64,000 bases of DNA from a virus. Positions 10,878 through 22,300 of this stretch are shown in pieces (positions within the stretch are counted from its first letter, which is position 1; each line of letters begins with the position of its first letter). Under the pieces are notes generated by a model. It made no database searches. It was not told the DNA's origin and saw nothing but the letters and a program-made list of their open reading frames with translations. The position numbers and the translations under genes are program-made. The stretch covers positions 99,888 through 163,887 of IMG/VR virus record IMGVR_UViG_3300035698_018280. The stretch is one strand, 5' to 3'.

Positions 10878-11985
10878 CGTAGACGTTCTCCATCATCTCT
10901 GTAAACTTGGAAGCAAATACTTCGTAACCATAATTATTCTGAACTAACTCATATGCTTTATCGGATTTATTCTGTGCTTCTTGATAGTTCTGCGAAACTT
11001 GCCTCATTGCCTTCTGTATGTCTGAGACTTTGACTCTCGGCCATTTTTTAAGCTTAAATTGAGGGGAAGGATCCAGACAATCATGAACCATATATCCGGA
11101 TGGCTCAAGAAGCATGCAGTTACCGCTATCGGCATAGTCTTTGCATCCTGCAAAGTTTGTTACTATGACAGGTACTTTGATTGCCATTGCCTGTATAGGC
11201 GGCAATCCAAAGCCTTCGCCAAGAGTAGGGGAAATGAGACAGTCCGCTGACTTCATAAAGCGGGCCATATCCTGTTCTTTGAATACTTCTCTTTCGAAAG
11301 AAACATGGGCTGTTTCCTTCTTTCCCCAGTTCTTCTTAATTTGCTCATACGATTGACGAGCTTTATCCGCTGAATCAGTTTTGATAATAAGACGAACATT
11401 CTCATCTGAGTCAAATTCCCTGATCCATGATTCTAAAAGAAGTTGACCTCCTTTTCGGGGCCTCCAAGTTCCTATAAACAAAAATGTAAACTGGGGCTGA
11501 TCATGCATGGGAGTTACTTTGTCATTCCAAATACCGAGATCCAAAACGTGCGGAATATGAAACATCGGACGCTTTACGCCTGCACGGGAAAAAGTACGAA
11601 AATTGAACTCTGATGGGACAAAGACGCAATCGCATCTATTTAACAAAGTTACCCATTCAGACGGCGGATTGAATGTCTCAAAAGTCGCAAAGGCTATTTT
11701 CTTCTTTAGACTCTGTACTCTTCTATGCTGAGAAGGTATAAGATGAAGAACCTGATATGCGTCAGTATTGATTGGCTTTTCTCTCATCTCCATGAGAATA
11801 TCGAACTGTTCTTTAGTATATGCTTCTTTAGAAGGCCTACTATTAACCGCTTGAATACGGATATCAAATAATCCTGTTTGGTGTAGCGCAAAAACATTCG
11901 ACGATGCAGCCTGTCCATAACCAGTCTGATTGAAAAAACCGCAATAATCTATTGGTATTTTAGGTAGAGATGACGACATGCCCAT
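10834..11985 (-). CDS. GT4-type glycosyltransferase with Gln in the EX7E motif
   Basis: A 383-residue GT-B fold enzyme expected to move a sugar from a nucleotide-sugar donor to an unknown acceptor. N-terminal domain: FNQTGYGQAASSNVF near residues 18-32. C-terminal domain: FIGTWRPRKGG at 170-180 and GEGFGLPPIQAMA at 256-268. In GT4 enzymes the last motif is E-x7-E. Here the first Glu is E257, but the second position is Gln265, a conservative change that could alter donor binding or turnover. No membrane segment is present. The gene overlaps the stop of the 1174-residue tail gene by 26 bases and the start of the 2633-residue adhesin by 44 bases. It is therefore co-transcribed with tail-tip genes and may glycosylate them, which is an inference. 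Confidence 0.85.
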   Translation of the reverse strand: MGMSSSLPKIPIDYCGFFNQTGYGQAASSNVFALHQTGLFDIRIQAVNSRPSKEAYTKEQFDILMEMREKPINTDAYQVLHLIPSQHRRVQSLKKKIAFATFETFNPPSEWVTLLNRCDCVFVPSEFNFRTFSRAGVKRPMFHIPHVLDLGIWNDKVTPMHDQPQFTFLFIGTWRPRKGGQLLLESWIREFDSDENVRLIIKTDSADKARQSYEQIKKNWGKKETAHVSFEREVFKEQDMARFMKSADCLISPTLGEGFGLPPIQAMAIKVPVIVTNFAGCKDYADSGNCMLLEPSGYMVHDCLDPSPQFKLKKWPRVKVSDIQKAMRQVSQNYQEAQNKSDKAYELVQNNYGYEVFASKFTEMMENVYGARNAQNKTLQRNA

Positions 11986-14900
11986 TGTTCAATGCCCTAA
12001 CATCATTAATCTTGCTGAACAGTCCGCCGCCAATCTGGAATACAACGTTTCCGAATGAGTCAAGCTTGACAACTCTTCCTGAATTAGAAACAAAACTCGT
12101 CTCCGCAACAACGTAATTACCGTTATCATCAACAACCGCATCGGAAGCATATGACCCATCTGGCGTATCGTACTGAAAGCTAATCGCCTTTGTAGTCCTA
12201 TCGACCACAATGACCTTCCCTCTAAACTGCCGCAATTTACGAGCCGCCTGCTCTTCAAACGTCTCTTCGCCTTCGCCGCCTTCGGGCTCTGTAAGCGTAT
12301 CATCATTCTGTATAATACCTGCAATCAATAAATTGTCATCATCGATTTCGTAAACAGAACCGAGACTGAAATCAGAAAATTTGATAGCATCGTAATTGAA
12401 TCCAATTTCCTCGGTCTCATGATTGACCTCAATAATACTCGCTTGTTCGGTGCTATCATCGCCCTCGCCAGTATCTCCTTCAGCCAAAATAACCAAAAGT
12501 AATTGATTTTGAGTGCTAGAAATAACTTCTTGAGTATTGATATCTCTGTATTCTGCAATAAATGTCAGAATCCATTCTCCAACAACATCTTCTGCTGGTG
12601 AAGAAATATTGATTGTTGCCTGGTTGCCTGGCGGTGGAGCAGAAAAAGAAACATACTGCTGAACTTGCGTAGGAACCTGAGATTGCCATTGAACAAAGAA
12701 GCCATCATCAGGAGCGTCTACTTCAACTTGGATGCTCGCATCAGAACCAACATTGACTTCTAGTCTTGTTTGTGATCCCGTCTCGCTTCCTTCATCTAAG
12801 AAAATACTAGAGTTGCCAATAATCCAATTGCCATTATCAAGGAAGTTTCCAAAAACTGGTCTCTGTATACCATCAATGAAAACAAAATCTCCTATAAAGA
12901 CTTCTAGCCCCTGTATCCCTGTAAGCTCTTGGGCGCTCTGCGTAAGACTGAACTCCGCAGGGAATGAACCAGGACGATACTGAATAGTCACATCGCTCTG
13001 CGTATCTCTTAATTGAGCAATCTTATCCGTCGAAAGCTTGATTTCAAGAATTCTCTTAGTCTTCGTTGGCTCAAGAACTTCATCATTCGCTCCTAAATCA
13101 ACTGCGGAACCGCCGATCCATAAACGAACATTCCCTATCTGTAAATCATCGCCATCAACTTCTTGAGAGAATGTTGTAGAAAGAATACCTGTTCTAGGAT
13201 TATAAACAGAAGTTAAAGGATAGAAGAAGTTCTCATCTGATATATTGTGGCTTCCTATTCCCTTGATCAATGTTCCATCTGGATTGACTTCAAACAATCT
13301 ATCATTGTCTAAATCTGCGATAACAAAACTGCGATCTTCCTGCCTGTAGGCTGAGAATGCAAATTTGAATCCCCTCTGTCCTTGGTTAGGAAAGAAATTG
13401 AATGCCTGCTTTGGAGATAAAAGGAAGCTTGGCCCCTGAAAGCCGACCACTGCAACGTTGTCAGTATCAATCTCGGTTATAACATTCTTGAATGAGTAAT
13501 AGATATTGCCAACTGGTACCGGATCTGATATAGAAAGAAATGATGTCAAAGCATTGTCATCGAACTTGCGAGTTGTATTTATATAGCTGCCTCTATCAAA
13601 TGTTTCTGCATCAGATATCGTAAATCCAACTTCTTCAGAGTCTATGATAAGTTGAAGCTCTAAAAAATCCAAAACAGGAGTCGCATTTCTTGCCTCATTA
13701 GAAAAGAACATAACATCTATTTCAATGTCCGAACCGTCTATCGAGAAAACATCCCCCGAGTTAAGAGGTGAACTGAAAACAGATCTATTCAATAGACCAG
13801 GAGAATTTGCTATTCTTGTACGAATTCTGAGATCGGTACCGTCCGGTATCTCAGCATCAAATATAATAGAATTGAAATTGACATTTACCGCGCTAGAATA
13901 TCTAAAACGTATAAAACCTTCCGGAGGATACAATGCCTGACTACGAAGAAAAATATTATCAATAAAGAATGTATGCTTAGTAACAACGTCATCCGTATAA
14001 AAAACAAGCGTCTTTATATTATTTCTTGCTGCGCCATCAATCGAAAAAGCTCTTCGCTCAAATCCATTAACATCTGGATCCGGGTTGGTCGTAATCTCAT
14101 CAGGACCAAGCAGTAAAAAATCCTGAGACTTTGTTTCTGTTCCATCTTCTTCCTCATTAATAAAGTACATGAAGACCGAACCATGCGAGATCGAAAGGCT
14201 CTTAACATCAACTATCAATTCATCGAATAAAGACCAATCTCTGTTGACATTGATTGTTTTTGTATAGACAGCCCTAAAACTTCTATCTGTTAGAAACTCT
14301 CCGCCATAAAAACCTTCGGTTCGAAAAGAATCAGCATCATTGGAGATTACTTTAAGATTATCAGAAATAACTTGCGTTTCAGTAACGAAGCCAGGAATGT
14401 TTTGACCGCCCGCTGTCACTGACTCAAAGTTTTCAATAAACTGACTATCAGCGCCGCCTCTTGCAAGAGTAACCTGATCATTAGCAATAGTTACAAGATT
14501 TCTATCATAGGCTGTCAGGAAAGCTGTTGTTGTTTCCCAGATGATGGAGCGAATTTTTCCAATACTGGTTGGCTTTCCAGAGATACACTTGCTAACAAGA
14601 TCTATATGAGACGTAGACGCATCAAAATCAATGAAGCGATTATCTGTTATTCCTGGTATAATAGTTACACCGTTAATAAATCCGTCTTCAACTAATGGAT
14701 TCTCATACTTCCATGCAGTTGTCAACTTCATAAGGTTGACAGATCCGATTTCTCCGAGAAGCTCTCTGTTGCCTGCTGTGATCGTTCTAACAAACGAATC
14801 AAGGGCAGCATGGGTTAACAGACCGTTATTGCCCAGATCGTTATGATCGAGCTTAGGAATACGTTCTGTATCAAATCGACCGCTGATAATCTTTGCCGCA

Positions 14901-15484
14901 TCAAAGTCTTCCATGCGAGCGCCGGGAAGCTGATTGCGAGTTTCTTTTTGAAGATCAATCTTAGTAGGCGAACCTCTGTGCTTATGTTTGGCAATCTCTT
15001 CTTTGATAAGTTCAATAAAACCAATCTCATCTCGGAATGAACTATCGATATTAACTATTTCATTAGAGCCAGTAGAAACTCGTCCTAATCTGACAGACCC
15101 TTCGCCAGGATTAGTTCTACTCCAAATAAATTCAACGTCTCTATCGTTTGCTGTTCCGCCTGTGAGAATAGCATAAATATCGACAGTATCATTTGAAGGA
15201 ATATCCTGAACAAGTTCGGGAAGATCTGTCTCGGTTGCAAGAAGACTAATAATACCCAATCCAGGTTCTACTGTAATTGATATAGAACTTAGAGAAATGG
15301 AATCATTTGGTTCTGTTAGATTCCATCCTCTAACAACTCCGTTTCCAAATATTGTATAAAGACCGTATAGCTGCTTGTCAATAAGCAGAAATCTCTCGAT
15401 CTCTTTGCGCACGTTAATAGGGAGATCCAGACGATCCCTAAAATCGAAGAAAGCCATACCGAAAAATGGTGTCTGTCCAGCCAT
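11960..15484 (-). CDS. Baseplate/tail-tip protein with NHL-like beta-propeller segments (1174 aa)
   Basis: Residues 1-120 contain a beta-rich start with VRGWNLTEP and a VEPGLGIISLL strand, the kind of N-terminus seen in phage baseplate and fibre-network proteins. Residues about 700-760 contain FVIADLDNDRLFEVNPDGT, and residues about 1040-1174 contain GNYVVAETSFVSNSGRVVKLD. Both follow the NHL/PQQ blade pattern (strand, D-x-x-N-x-R-V/L, strand, D-x-G). A Gly/Glu-rich spacer (EPEGGEGEETFEEQ) lies near residue 1075. I infer a structural or adhesive protein of the tail tip. It could equally be a wedge component if the tail is more complex than assumed. Confidence 0.7.
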   Translation of the reverse strand: MAGQTPFFGMAFFDFRDRLDLPINVRKEIERFLLIDKQLYGLYTIFGNGVVRGWNLTEPNDSISLSSISITVEPGLGIISLLATETDLPELVQDIPSNDTVDIYAILTGGTANDRDVEFIWSRTNPGEGSVRLGRVSTGSNEIVNIDSSFRDEIGFIELIKEEIAKHKHRGSPTKIDLQKETRNQLPGARMEDFDAAKIISGRFDTERIPKLDHNDLGNNGLLTHAALDSFVRTITAGNRELLGEIGSVNLMKLTTAWKYENPLVEDGFINGVTIIPGITDNRFIDFDASTSHIDLVSKCISGKPTSIGKIRSIIWETTTAFLTAYDRNLVTIANDQVTLARGGADSQFIENFESVTAGGQNIPGFVTETQVISDNLKVISNDADSFRTEGFYGGEFLTDRSFRAVYTKTINVNRDWSLFDELIVDVKSLSISHGSVFMYFINEEEDGTETKSQDFLLLGPDEITTNPDPDVNGFERRAFSIDGAARNNIKTLVFYTDDVVTKHTFFIDNIFLRSQALYPPEGFIRFRYSSAVNVNFNSIIFDAEIPDGTDLRIRTRIANSPGLLNRSVFSSPLNSGDVFSIDGSDIEIDVMFFSNEARNATPVLDFLELQLIIDSEEVGFTISDAETFDRGSYINTTRKFDDNALTSFLSISDPVPVGNIYYSFKNVITEIDTDNVAVVGFQGPSFLLSPKQAFNFFPNQGQRGFKFAFSAYRQEDRSFVIADLDNDRLFEVNPDGTLIKGIGSHNISDENFFYPLTSVYNPRTGILSTTFSQEVDGDDLQIGNVRLWIGGSAVDLGANDEVLEPTKTKRILEIKLSTDKIAQLRDTQSDVTIQYRPGSFPAEFSLTQSAQELTGIQGLEVFIGDFVFIDGIQRPVFGNFLDNGNWIIGNSSIFLDEGSETGSQTRLEVNVGSDASIQVEVDAPDDGFFVQWQSQVPTQVQQYVSFSAPPPGNQATINISSPAEDVVGEWILTFIAEYRDINTQEVISSTQNQLLLVILAEGDTGEGDDSTEQASIIEVNHETEEIGFNYDAIKFSDFSLGSVYEIDDDNLLIAGIIQNDDTLTEPEGGEGEETFEEQAARKLRQFRGKVIVVDRTTKAISFQYDTPDGSYASDAVVDDNGNYVVAETSFVSNSGRVVKLDSFGNVVFQIGGGLFSKINDVRALNNGHVVIST

Positions 15485-15492
15485 ACCTTACC

Positions 15493-15708
15493 TTATCGAC
15501 CTGCTACAGGAGGACCGCCAATATCAATAACATGGACACCCTGAGCGCTATATAGTTTTTTCATTTGAAAAGCGCCAAAACCTCGAAAGCCCTGTCTGCT
15601 CTCTCGAATGCTTGAACTTACTTCGACAACGGACATAGTTTGCTTAACTTTATCCTGTATTTTTACACCGGCCCCATGAGCCTTCTGTCTGTTATTAGCA
15701 ATACCCAT
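15493..15708 (-). CDS. Small hypothetical protein between tail genes (71 aa)
   Basis: ATG 15708 is preceded by a good AAGGAGATATT ribosome-binding site, and the gene fits without overlap between two giant tail genes, so it is probably real. The product is basic and glycine-containing (SRQGFRGFGAFQMKKLYSAQGV) and has no Cys pair, membrane segment or known motif. A small tail-tip accessory or assembly factor is possible, but nothing in the sequence shows it. Confidence 0.6.
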   Translation of the reverse strand: MGIANNRQKAHGAGVKIQDKVKQTMSVVEVSSSIRESRQGFRGFGAFQMKKLYSAQGVHVIDIGGPPVAGR

Positions 15709-15741
15709 AATATCTCCTTATGATAAAACTTATAAAATCCT

Positions 15742-18700
15742 CTATGTTCCGCCAAGGGTATCAGGCCCAATCCCGATTTCCGTTGGTGAACCCCAATCAA
15801 TATTCTGTGAAGGGAAGATCCAATAGCAAGAGAATGTCTGCCACCACTGATTTGTGGCTGGATCAATTTCATTCTCTATCTCTCCTATAATCAAAACCTG
15901 CTTATCCCTCCATCCGAGACCTTGAAAAGTAACGATATCTAATGCCTTAAGAAGGTTGTGGCCAATAGCTTTGAATTGTATTTTGACAGGAGGCAAGAAT
16001 AGTTTAGTATAGTGCTTGACTATCCATTTGACATTTAACTCATCCCCATATATACCGTCCATAAGCAACAGCGTTTTAGGGTACCCAATAAAACCAGGCT
16101 TCTCATTATCAAACAACGAATCAAAGTTCGTATGTCCAGCTAAAAGCAAAGTACCATCAGGAGTGTTTGAGATAACCCTGATTTGGTTAATAACACTATC
16201 CATATCTCTAGTAACTGTATAGTCTCCAAAGACCTGTCTATGAATTTCAGAACCCTCACTACGGCTAAAGTCTTTTGGCGATGCAAAAAAATCAACCTTA
16301 CTCAAAGCTTCCCATTTTCTGATATTCAAATCGGGGCCAGAACCTTCTTGTCCTCCAAACAACTCTTGATCATAAGGAAGCTTCTCGTAATGAAAAACCC
16401 CCAAACGATCGAAGTAAATAATCTTACCTGCTATCTGCGCTATTTTGCGAACACCGCTCCACATATTTTCGCCATCCTTGAAACGGAACATAGGCTCATG
16501 TAGTATGTTGTAGGATCCTGGCAAAGCATATTCTGAGTTATATATGTTGTCTCCATTATGGGGAATATGAAACCATCCTGACTTGTCCGAAGAAGCCAAT
16601 CTAGCAATCAATGAAGCAGGCTGAGAATTATCTACAGAGCTAATATCTCCGTTGAGTCCTCCAATATCTTTTTCTCGGTCTACACCGTCTCTAAGACCAG
16701 ACATTTGAATAATTTCATTGATCGCATTAAAATCTCTCATCTTGTCAAAAAACGGAGAATTCAAAAATACTTGTTCTTCAAGAACCTTAGTGTAATCATT
16801 GAGATCGCAAGTCATCGTATGCTTGTTGTTCTCAATATTGATAGATGTATTAGTACATATTCCAGTGAATATAATACGATCTCGTTCGAGAGAAGGAGTT
16901 GGCATAATAGGCCTGCCCTCAACATTCGTATATCTGCTATTTTCAAATCCTATTTCGCCAGTTCTAGTAGAAGCAGGAGGACCATCTACGTTCTCACCCC
17001 ACCAAACAGCTATCTGTATAAAGAAGTTTTTATCAGCCAAGCTTCTCAAATAATTAGAATGATTAGGTCTTCCATCTTTAAAGCGACTGTCCATTCCGTC
17101 ATTTACAAGAAACGTAATTCTCCCGCCATGAGAGATATTAAGCATGTCATTTTCAGACCAACTTGTCTGTAACTTCATTATATGATGACCAACCTCAATG
17201 GCATTTGTATCAAATGCCGGTAGTTTTGGCGGGACGAATAAGCGAAAGCCCGTCATGATTGGAGTTATGCAATCATTTAATTTCCATTGTAATTGATCAT
17301 CTTCAGAACCCTCTGCATCAGGAGAAACAAACGTGTAATCACCAGGAATCATAGATATGCTGGTTTCAATGACTTTGGCAAATGGCGCGCTAGATCCTAG
17401 TCGTTTAGAACAATCTTTAGCCGCAATAGTTATAGCAGATGCACCGTCTTTGATTTTTCTTCTTCGACGATGCTGATCCGGCGCTTTTCCAAAATCAAGA
17501 ACCTGCTGAGGCATAACCTCGATCGCATGAGTCGTTTCAAACTTATCTTCTATCCATTCTTTATATAGTTCTGCCTCTTGTGTAAATTGAACTTTTTTGC
17601 GACGAGTTCCTATCAGAGGGTTCTTTGATACTCCTTTGTCTCGAAGAAGAAGCTGTATTTCTTCCATATCAACAGGCCCTTCAATGCTGAGCCTCTGAGG
17701 TAATGAAACACTCTCAATAGTTTTATACTGCAAAGGAGCCATATGTAATGCGACCTTAACATTCCCGCCCATAATAGCTATAGACTTAGCAGGGATTACC
17801 ATAGGAACCTGCTCTTGAATAAAATTCTCTTCGCTTTCAGGCTCGTCTGTTGGTTCAGGAACTTCAGTTAGATCAGTACGAGAAATTACCCATGGAAAAT
17901 CTTCATAACCACTAAAAGTAACAATAAAGCGGCCCAAGTGTTGGCGAACAGTAACTCGTAAAAATCCAGGTTCCATAAGTTTTTGAGATGAAACAAATGG
18001 ATAGGTACTTAGGCGACGAAGGATCTTGCTTTTAGACTGAACAATACGAGATGAACTACCGCCGGACTTATCTCCGCTATCATCATTATCATTGCCTCCG
18101 CCTGCAGATTCAGAAACACAATCTTCTTCACCATCATCTGTTATAGCCGTAGCAGTTGTCTCGCTCTCGTCTTCGCCGCCCTGCTGCGATTCTTCTTGCT
18201 GATTAGGTTCTCTAATAAAAACTTTGCCAGCATGACAAAAAATAGGATTGTTTCTTTCAGAAAGAATAATATAGTAATTATGAAAGGCATCTTCTACGCC
18301 TATCTCTATCATGTAATAAGCCTGATCGCTAAAATCAAACTGCTTCTTTGACTCTTCGATTTTTTCGGCATCTTTACCAACTTCTACAATAGCAGTATTC
18401 TGAACCTCTCCATCTATAGTAGATTGAGAATTGGTATCAAGAAACTCAAACCCAGTTCTCATACGAAACTTAGAACCTTTAGTAATAGAAATATCAGTTT
18501 CTAAAGCCATCTTCCTGAATTCAATCCAGAAATCTTCGCCCTGAAAAAGATTTGTTCTTTTCTTGACTCTCCAATGTATACCTGGATTTACATTCTTGTA
18601 GCTATTATCAGAACCAACGTTAAACTCTTCATCGCTATCCAGTCCCTTTAGTTCAAGGAACTTAACAGGATCTCCTGGCGATGTTTTATTTTGCAAAAGA

Positions 18701-19362
18701 AAATGTCGGAAATTATCATTTGTTCTTGTAGAAACAGTTCCTTCGCCAGGAACTCCCTCGGGACGAACGTTTGGAAATGCATATTCCCAACGAGGGTAGA
18801 ACAATCGTTTGAAATCTTCTTTACTATCAGCAGGAGCTTCTTTGAGTCTGGTCTGAGAGAATGTCTCGCTAATATACAGACTGCCATCATCAATCCACAT
18901 ATGCTGAGCAGCCTCAGCCGAAGCAAAAGCATTAGGAATAGGGTCTCCGTTGGCATCTTTGCGAAGAAAAGCTGCAACTGCATTTTCGTTATATAAATCA
19001 ATAAACTCAAGACGACTAAGCGGAATAACTCCAGTTTCTTCTTCCAACAATCTGGCTGTATTCTTTTCTTCTTCATCATTAGACTCAGGCTTAACAGTAG
19101 CAAGAAAATTGTGACGATACTTGTATTCTGTCTTCAAGTACAAACCATCATGCCTTTGTATAGACTCAACCTTGTCGCTATAATCGCTGGGTAAAGTAGC
19201 AACTGTTTCTGGCGCAAAGACAAATGTCTCATCCTGAAGCTTTCGCTTATAGATAGGAGCATTGTGCCAAATAGTAGCTTCGCAGTTGAGTACCCCAGGA
19301 AATCCAGGAGAACCCTTTTGAAACTTACCAGTTGTAGTTACTTTTGTTCCCTTACTACCCAT
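15742..19362 (-). CDS. Probable tail hub / tail-associated protein (1206 aa)
   Basis: Starts at ATG 19362, sharing one base with the upstream stop (TAATG). The C-terminal half has features of phage tail-hub (gp27/gpD-like) proteins: a strand-rich stretch FTGICTNTSINIENNKHTM, a helix-rich linker after DLNDYTKVLEEQ, and a late beta domain with KALDIVTFQGLGWRDK and a WKIVKHYTKL-like segment (VKWIVKHYTKLFLPP). Residues about 375-440 are a low-complexity Glu/Gln/Gly/Asp linker containing HAGKVFIREPNQQEE. The third gene behind the tape measure is where siphoviruses usually encode distal-tail and hub proteins, which supports the call. No peptidase or lytic motif was seen. Confidence 0.65.
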   Translation of the reverse strand: MGSKGTKVTTTGKFQKGSPGFPGVLNCEATIWHNAPIYKRKLQDETFVFAPETVATLPSDYSDKVESIQRHDGLYLKTEYKYRHNFLATVKPESNDEEEKNTARLLEEETGVIPLSRLEFIDLYNENAVAAFLRKDANGDPIPNAFASAEAAQHMWIDDGSLYISETFSQTRLKEAPADSKEDFKRLFYPRWEYAFPNVRPEGVPGEGTVSTRTNDNFRHFLLQNKTSPGDPVKFLELKGLDSDEEFNVGSDNSYKNVNPGIHWRVKKRTNLFQGEDFWIEFRKMALETDISITKGSKFRMRTGFEFLDTNSQSTIDGEVQNTAIVEVGKDAEKIEESKKQFDFSDQAYYMIEIGVEDAFHNYYIILSERNNPIFCHAGKVFIREPNQQEESQQGGEDESETTATAITDDGEEDCVSESAGGGNDNDDSGDKSGGSSSRIVQSKSKILRRLSTYPFVSSQKLMEPGFLRVTVRQHLGRFIVTFSGYEDFPWVISRTDLTEVPEPTDEPESEENFIQEQVPMVIPAKSIAIMGGNVKVALHMAPLQYKTIESVSLPQRLSIEGPVDMEEIQLLLRDKGVSKNPLIGTRRKKVQFTQEAELYKEWIEDKFETTHAIEVMPQQVLDFGKAPDQHRRRRKIKDGASAITIAAKDCSKRLGSSAPFAKVIETSISMIPGDYTFVSPDAEGSEDDQLQWKLNDCITPIMTGFRLFVPPKLPAFDTNAIEVGHHIMKLQTSWSENDMLNISHGGRITFLVNDGMDSRFKDGRPNHSNYLRSLADKNFFIQIAVWWGENVDGPPASTRTGEIGFENSRYTNVEGRPIMPTPSLERDRIIFTGICTNTSINIENNKHTMTCDLNDYTKVLEEQVFLNSPFFDKMRDFNAINEIIQMSGLRDGVDREKDIGGLNGDISSVDNSQPASLIARLASSDKSGWFHIPHNGDNIYNSEYALPGSYNILHEPMFRFKDGENMWSGVRKIAQIAGKIIYFDRLGVFHYEKLPYDQELFGGQEGSGPDLNIRKWEALSKVDFFASPKDFSRSEGSEIHRQVFGDYTVTRDMDSVINQIRVISNTPDGTLLLAGHTNFDSLFDNEKPGFIGYPKTLLLMDGIYGDELNVKWIVKHYTKLFLPPVKIQFKAIGHNLLKALDIVTFQGLGWRDKQVLIIGEIENEIDPATNQWWQTFSCYWIFPSQNIDWGSPTEIGIGPDTLGGT

Positions 19363-22300
19363 TATCTAATCCTCGCCTTGGCATCTAACAAAGGCTCATT
19401 GGTTGAATAAGAAAACCCTCTAAGATCACCGTTGCTGTCCTGATAAAACATCCTCGCTAAACCGCTCGCTCCGACATACCCTCTAGCTGCAACCTGCGAA
19501 ATAGACATTGTATCATCAAAAAGAGGCAAAGAATCAGAAACATATGGAAATACTATTTGAGATGTTTTGGATAATATTGAACTTTGTATCTCTGAAGGAA
19601 TAGATCCAACAATAAATACTGGTCTAGTTGTGTCATCGTCAGGATCTACTTTTTTATGTATAATATCCTGTCCCTCCGAAAACAAAGTTGCATTGAAACT
19701 TCTAATAAACATCATTCCATCTACTATATAGCTAAGATTCAATCTATCATTTTCATCATCTAAAGCAAAACCAAGATTGGCTATGAAACGAGGTTCTTGC
19801 ACATCTATGTTTCTGTGGAAAAATACACCATCTTCAAAGACATCTCTCCAACCCTTACCAGTTGAATCACTAACTCTTGCGAACAGCTTACCATTCTCAA
19901 CATAAAGAATCCTAATAGCTCGTTTTCGATCAAAGAAAGCAATAAAATCAGTTAGAGGAAATCCTTCAGAAAAGCTCTTGAAATCGCCCGAAACGGCAAA
20001 CCTAGTTGCTTTTGGCATTGAAGAGCTACTAAGATCCTGATTCTCTCTCCTAATATCGCTAGCTATTTTAAGCTGCTGTGAAAGAAAACCGCTCTCATCT
20101 TCTAAATTACCAATAATAACATCGTTTTCCTTCTTTCTAAGCTGCCTTCCTTCAATCGAGAAATGCGATAATCCGAAGTTTGCTGGCGTATCTTTTGAAT
20201 ATACCGCCGGACGACGCCACGCTTTATATGCATCCTCTGATCTAAATAACTGAGGATTAATAGTTTTGTGCATCAAGCTATCATTAAGAACATAAAATAA
20301 ATGAATCGTATTAGACAAATGATCTGAAATAGCAAACGGATTACGAATGGTCTCGTCGCCAGTAGTATAAACTACACCTTTATGATCAAACCATGTATCC
20401 CCCATGTCATTCGATATCATACAGGAAATCTCAGTCATACTGCTATCAAGAGTTTCTCCACCGGACTCTGCTTGGTCCCCATAGATTCCTACATTGGCAG
20501 AACTATCTTCATAAAAAACAAAAGATTCTCCCGCAGAAGAAAAACAAATCGCTGGCGTTCCTGTATCTATTCTATTTTCTTCATACTTCTCTTCAATAAT
20601 GGATGTAAATTCAATTTTTGTAACAGAAGTATATTTCAAAATATCACCAGATATTCTTATCGTATCATCAAAATAATAACGACAATCAATACCGACATAC
20701 TGCTCTTGATCAACAGGCCCTCCAAAATAAGGAAGAGTTATGTTGTCAATAATAAATCTACTACTAGGAAATATAAACGAAACGTATCTTGAAGGTTGAG
20801 AAGAAAAACCAGATTTTACCTTAAAAAACAATTTGATAAACTTGAGCTTCTTACCCTGAAGACCATTGATTGTTACTTCGCCTGTCTCTTCATTTTGAAC
20901 GAATGTTGTCGAACCGAGCCCGACAGATGTAAATGTTTCGTATATGTCTTCTGCGTTTTCAATGTTAAGAGCTATCTTGCCGCTCTCTTTTGTTATTTCA
21001 AGGCCCTTACTATAGCCCGGCTGATTGCCAATAATTTTATCAAATCCAATTACATCAATGTCAGACTGAGATATGGTATCTAGTTGCTGAGTGCTATGAT
21101 TAAGATCAGCGTTCGAATTATCATAAGCAAGCTTGCCTTTCTGTATATTAGATGACCAATCTTTTAGTCTATGAAAGTTTAGAGTTTCATCTTTATTGAA
21201 TACCAAAAATGATTCATGGCTTAGAGGATGGCTCTCGCAAGCAATGCCCGCTCCGAACGTAGGACGAGTCGTAACCCATACCCCCCCGTCCCTCTCAAGA
21301 GGAAGCTGAGGACTAAATCTCTCAACATAAACCCTGGTCTTTCTCCCTAAGTCCTCAAAGAAAATAGGTGTTCTAATAAACATGTCTGCCTGCAAGGTTC
21401 CAAAAGTACAAAAACCCTGATCATAAGTAAATATTTTATTACAATCTCTAACAAAATATGCTCCTCCCTCAATAGACGACATACGATATGGCTCAAACTT
21501 AGCGCTGCTAAGATCAAAGTTATTCCTTTTAGGTAATCCTCGTCTTTCAAGATCAAGATTAGGAACGCCTACTCCTGTTCCTTCTATATCAGGATTAAAT
21601 GGGCTAACGCTTTGTAATGCAATAGCTAGATCTCTCTGATATCCATATTTATCATTATCATAACAAGTAGAATTGACATGATCGCTAACATCAAAAACAA
21701 AGCCTCTCAATTTACGATTGGCTCTTACAAGATCAGTTGTGTCAAGATGGCCTTCATCAGTAAAACCTGGTCCATTTTCAACAAACGTTGCTATGAAATT
21801 CTGCCACCACACCTGATCCCTAATATCATCAGCAGCTATCAATAACTCTTCAGGAATTAAAATATCCGTTGTATCGAGCGATAATATCCCTCTTGTATCT
21901 GCGAAATATATTCCTCTTATATAAGGAACGGACGCTTGAGTATCATTGATACACTCAACAATTCTCTGTCCTTCTATTAGCTCTAATCGTTGTTTATCTT
22001 TTCGTTCCTCCGGCGTTAGCTCTGGGTTACTAAGAACAGAAACGTCATTAAGCCAATCATTGATATCTGCTTGATCTTCTATATCTGGAAAATTGGATAC
22101 CCCCTGGCTCTTCTTGACCTTGAAAGTATAGGGACGGAAACTCCAGGCCCTTATTCGTTCTCCGCTAATTCTTTCAACCTGGAAACCTGGAAACAAAAAG
22201 AAAAAACTTCTAATTTCAATTGCATGTCTAATATTTCTTTTTGTCGCAGGCACATAGCTAATGTACAGGGGGTCGCCAACGGCAAGCGGCAAAATTTCGT

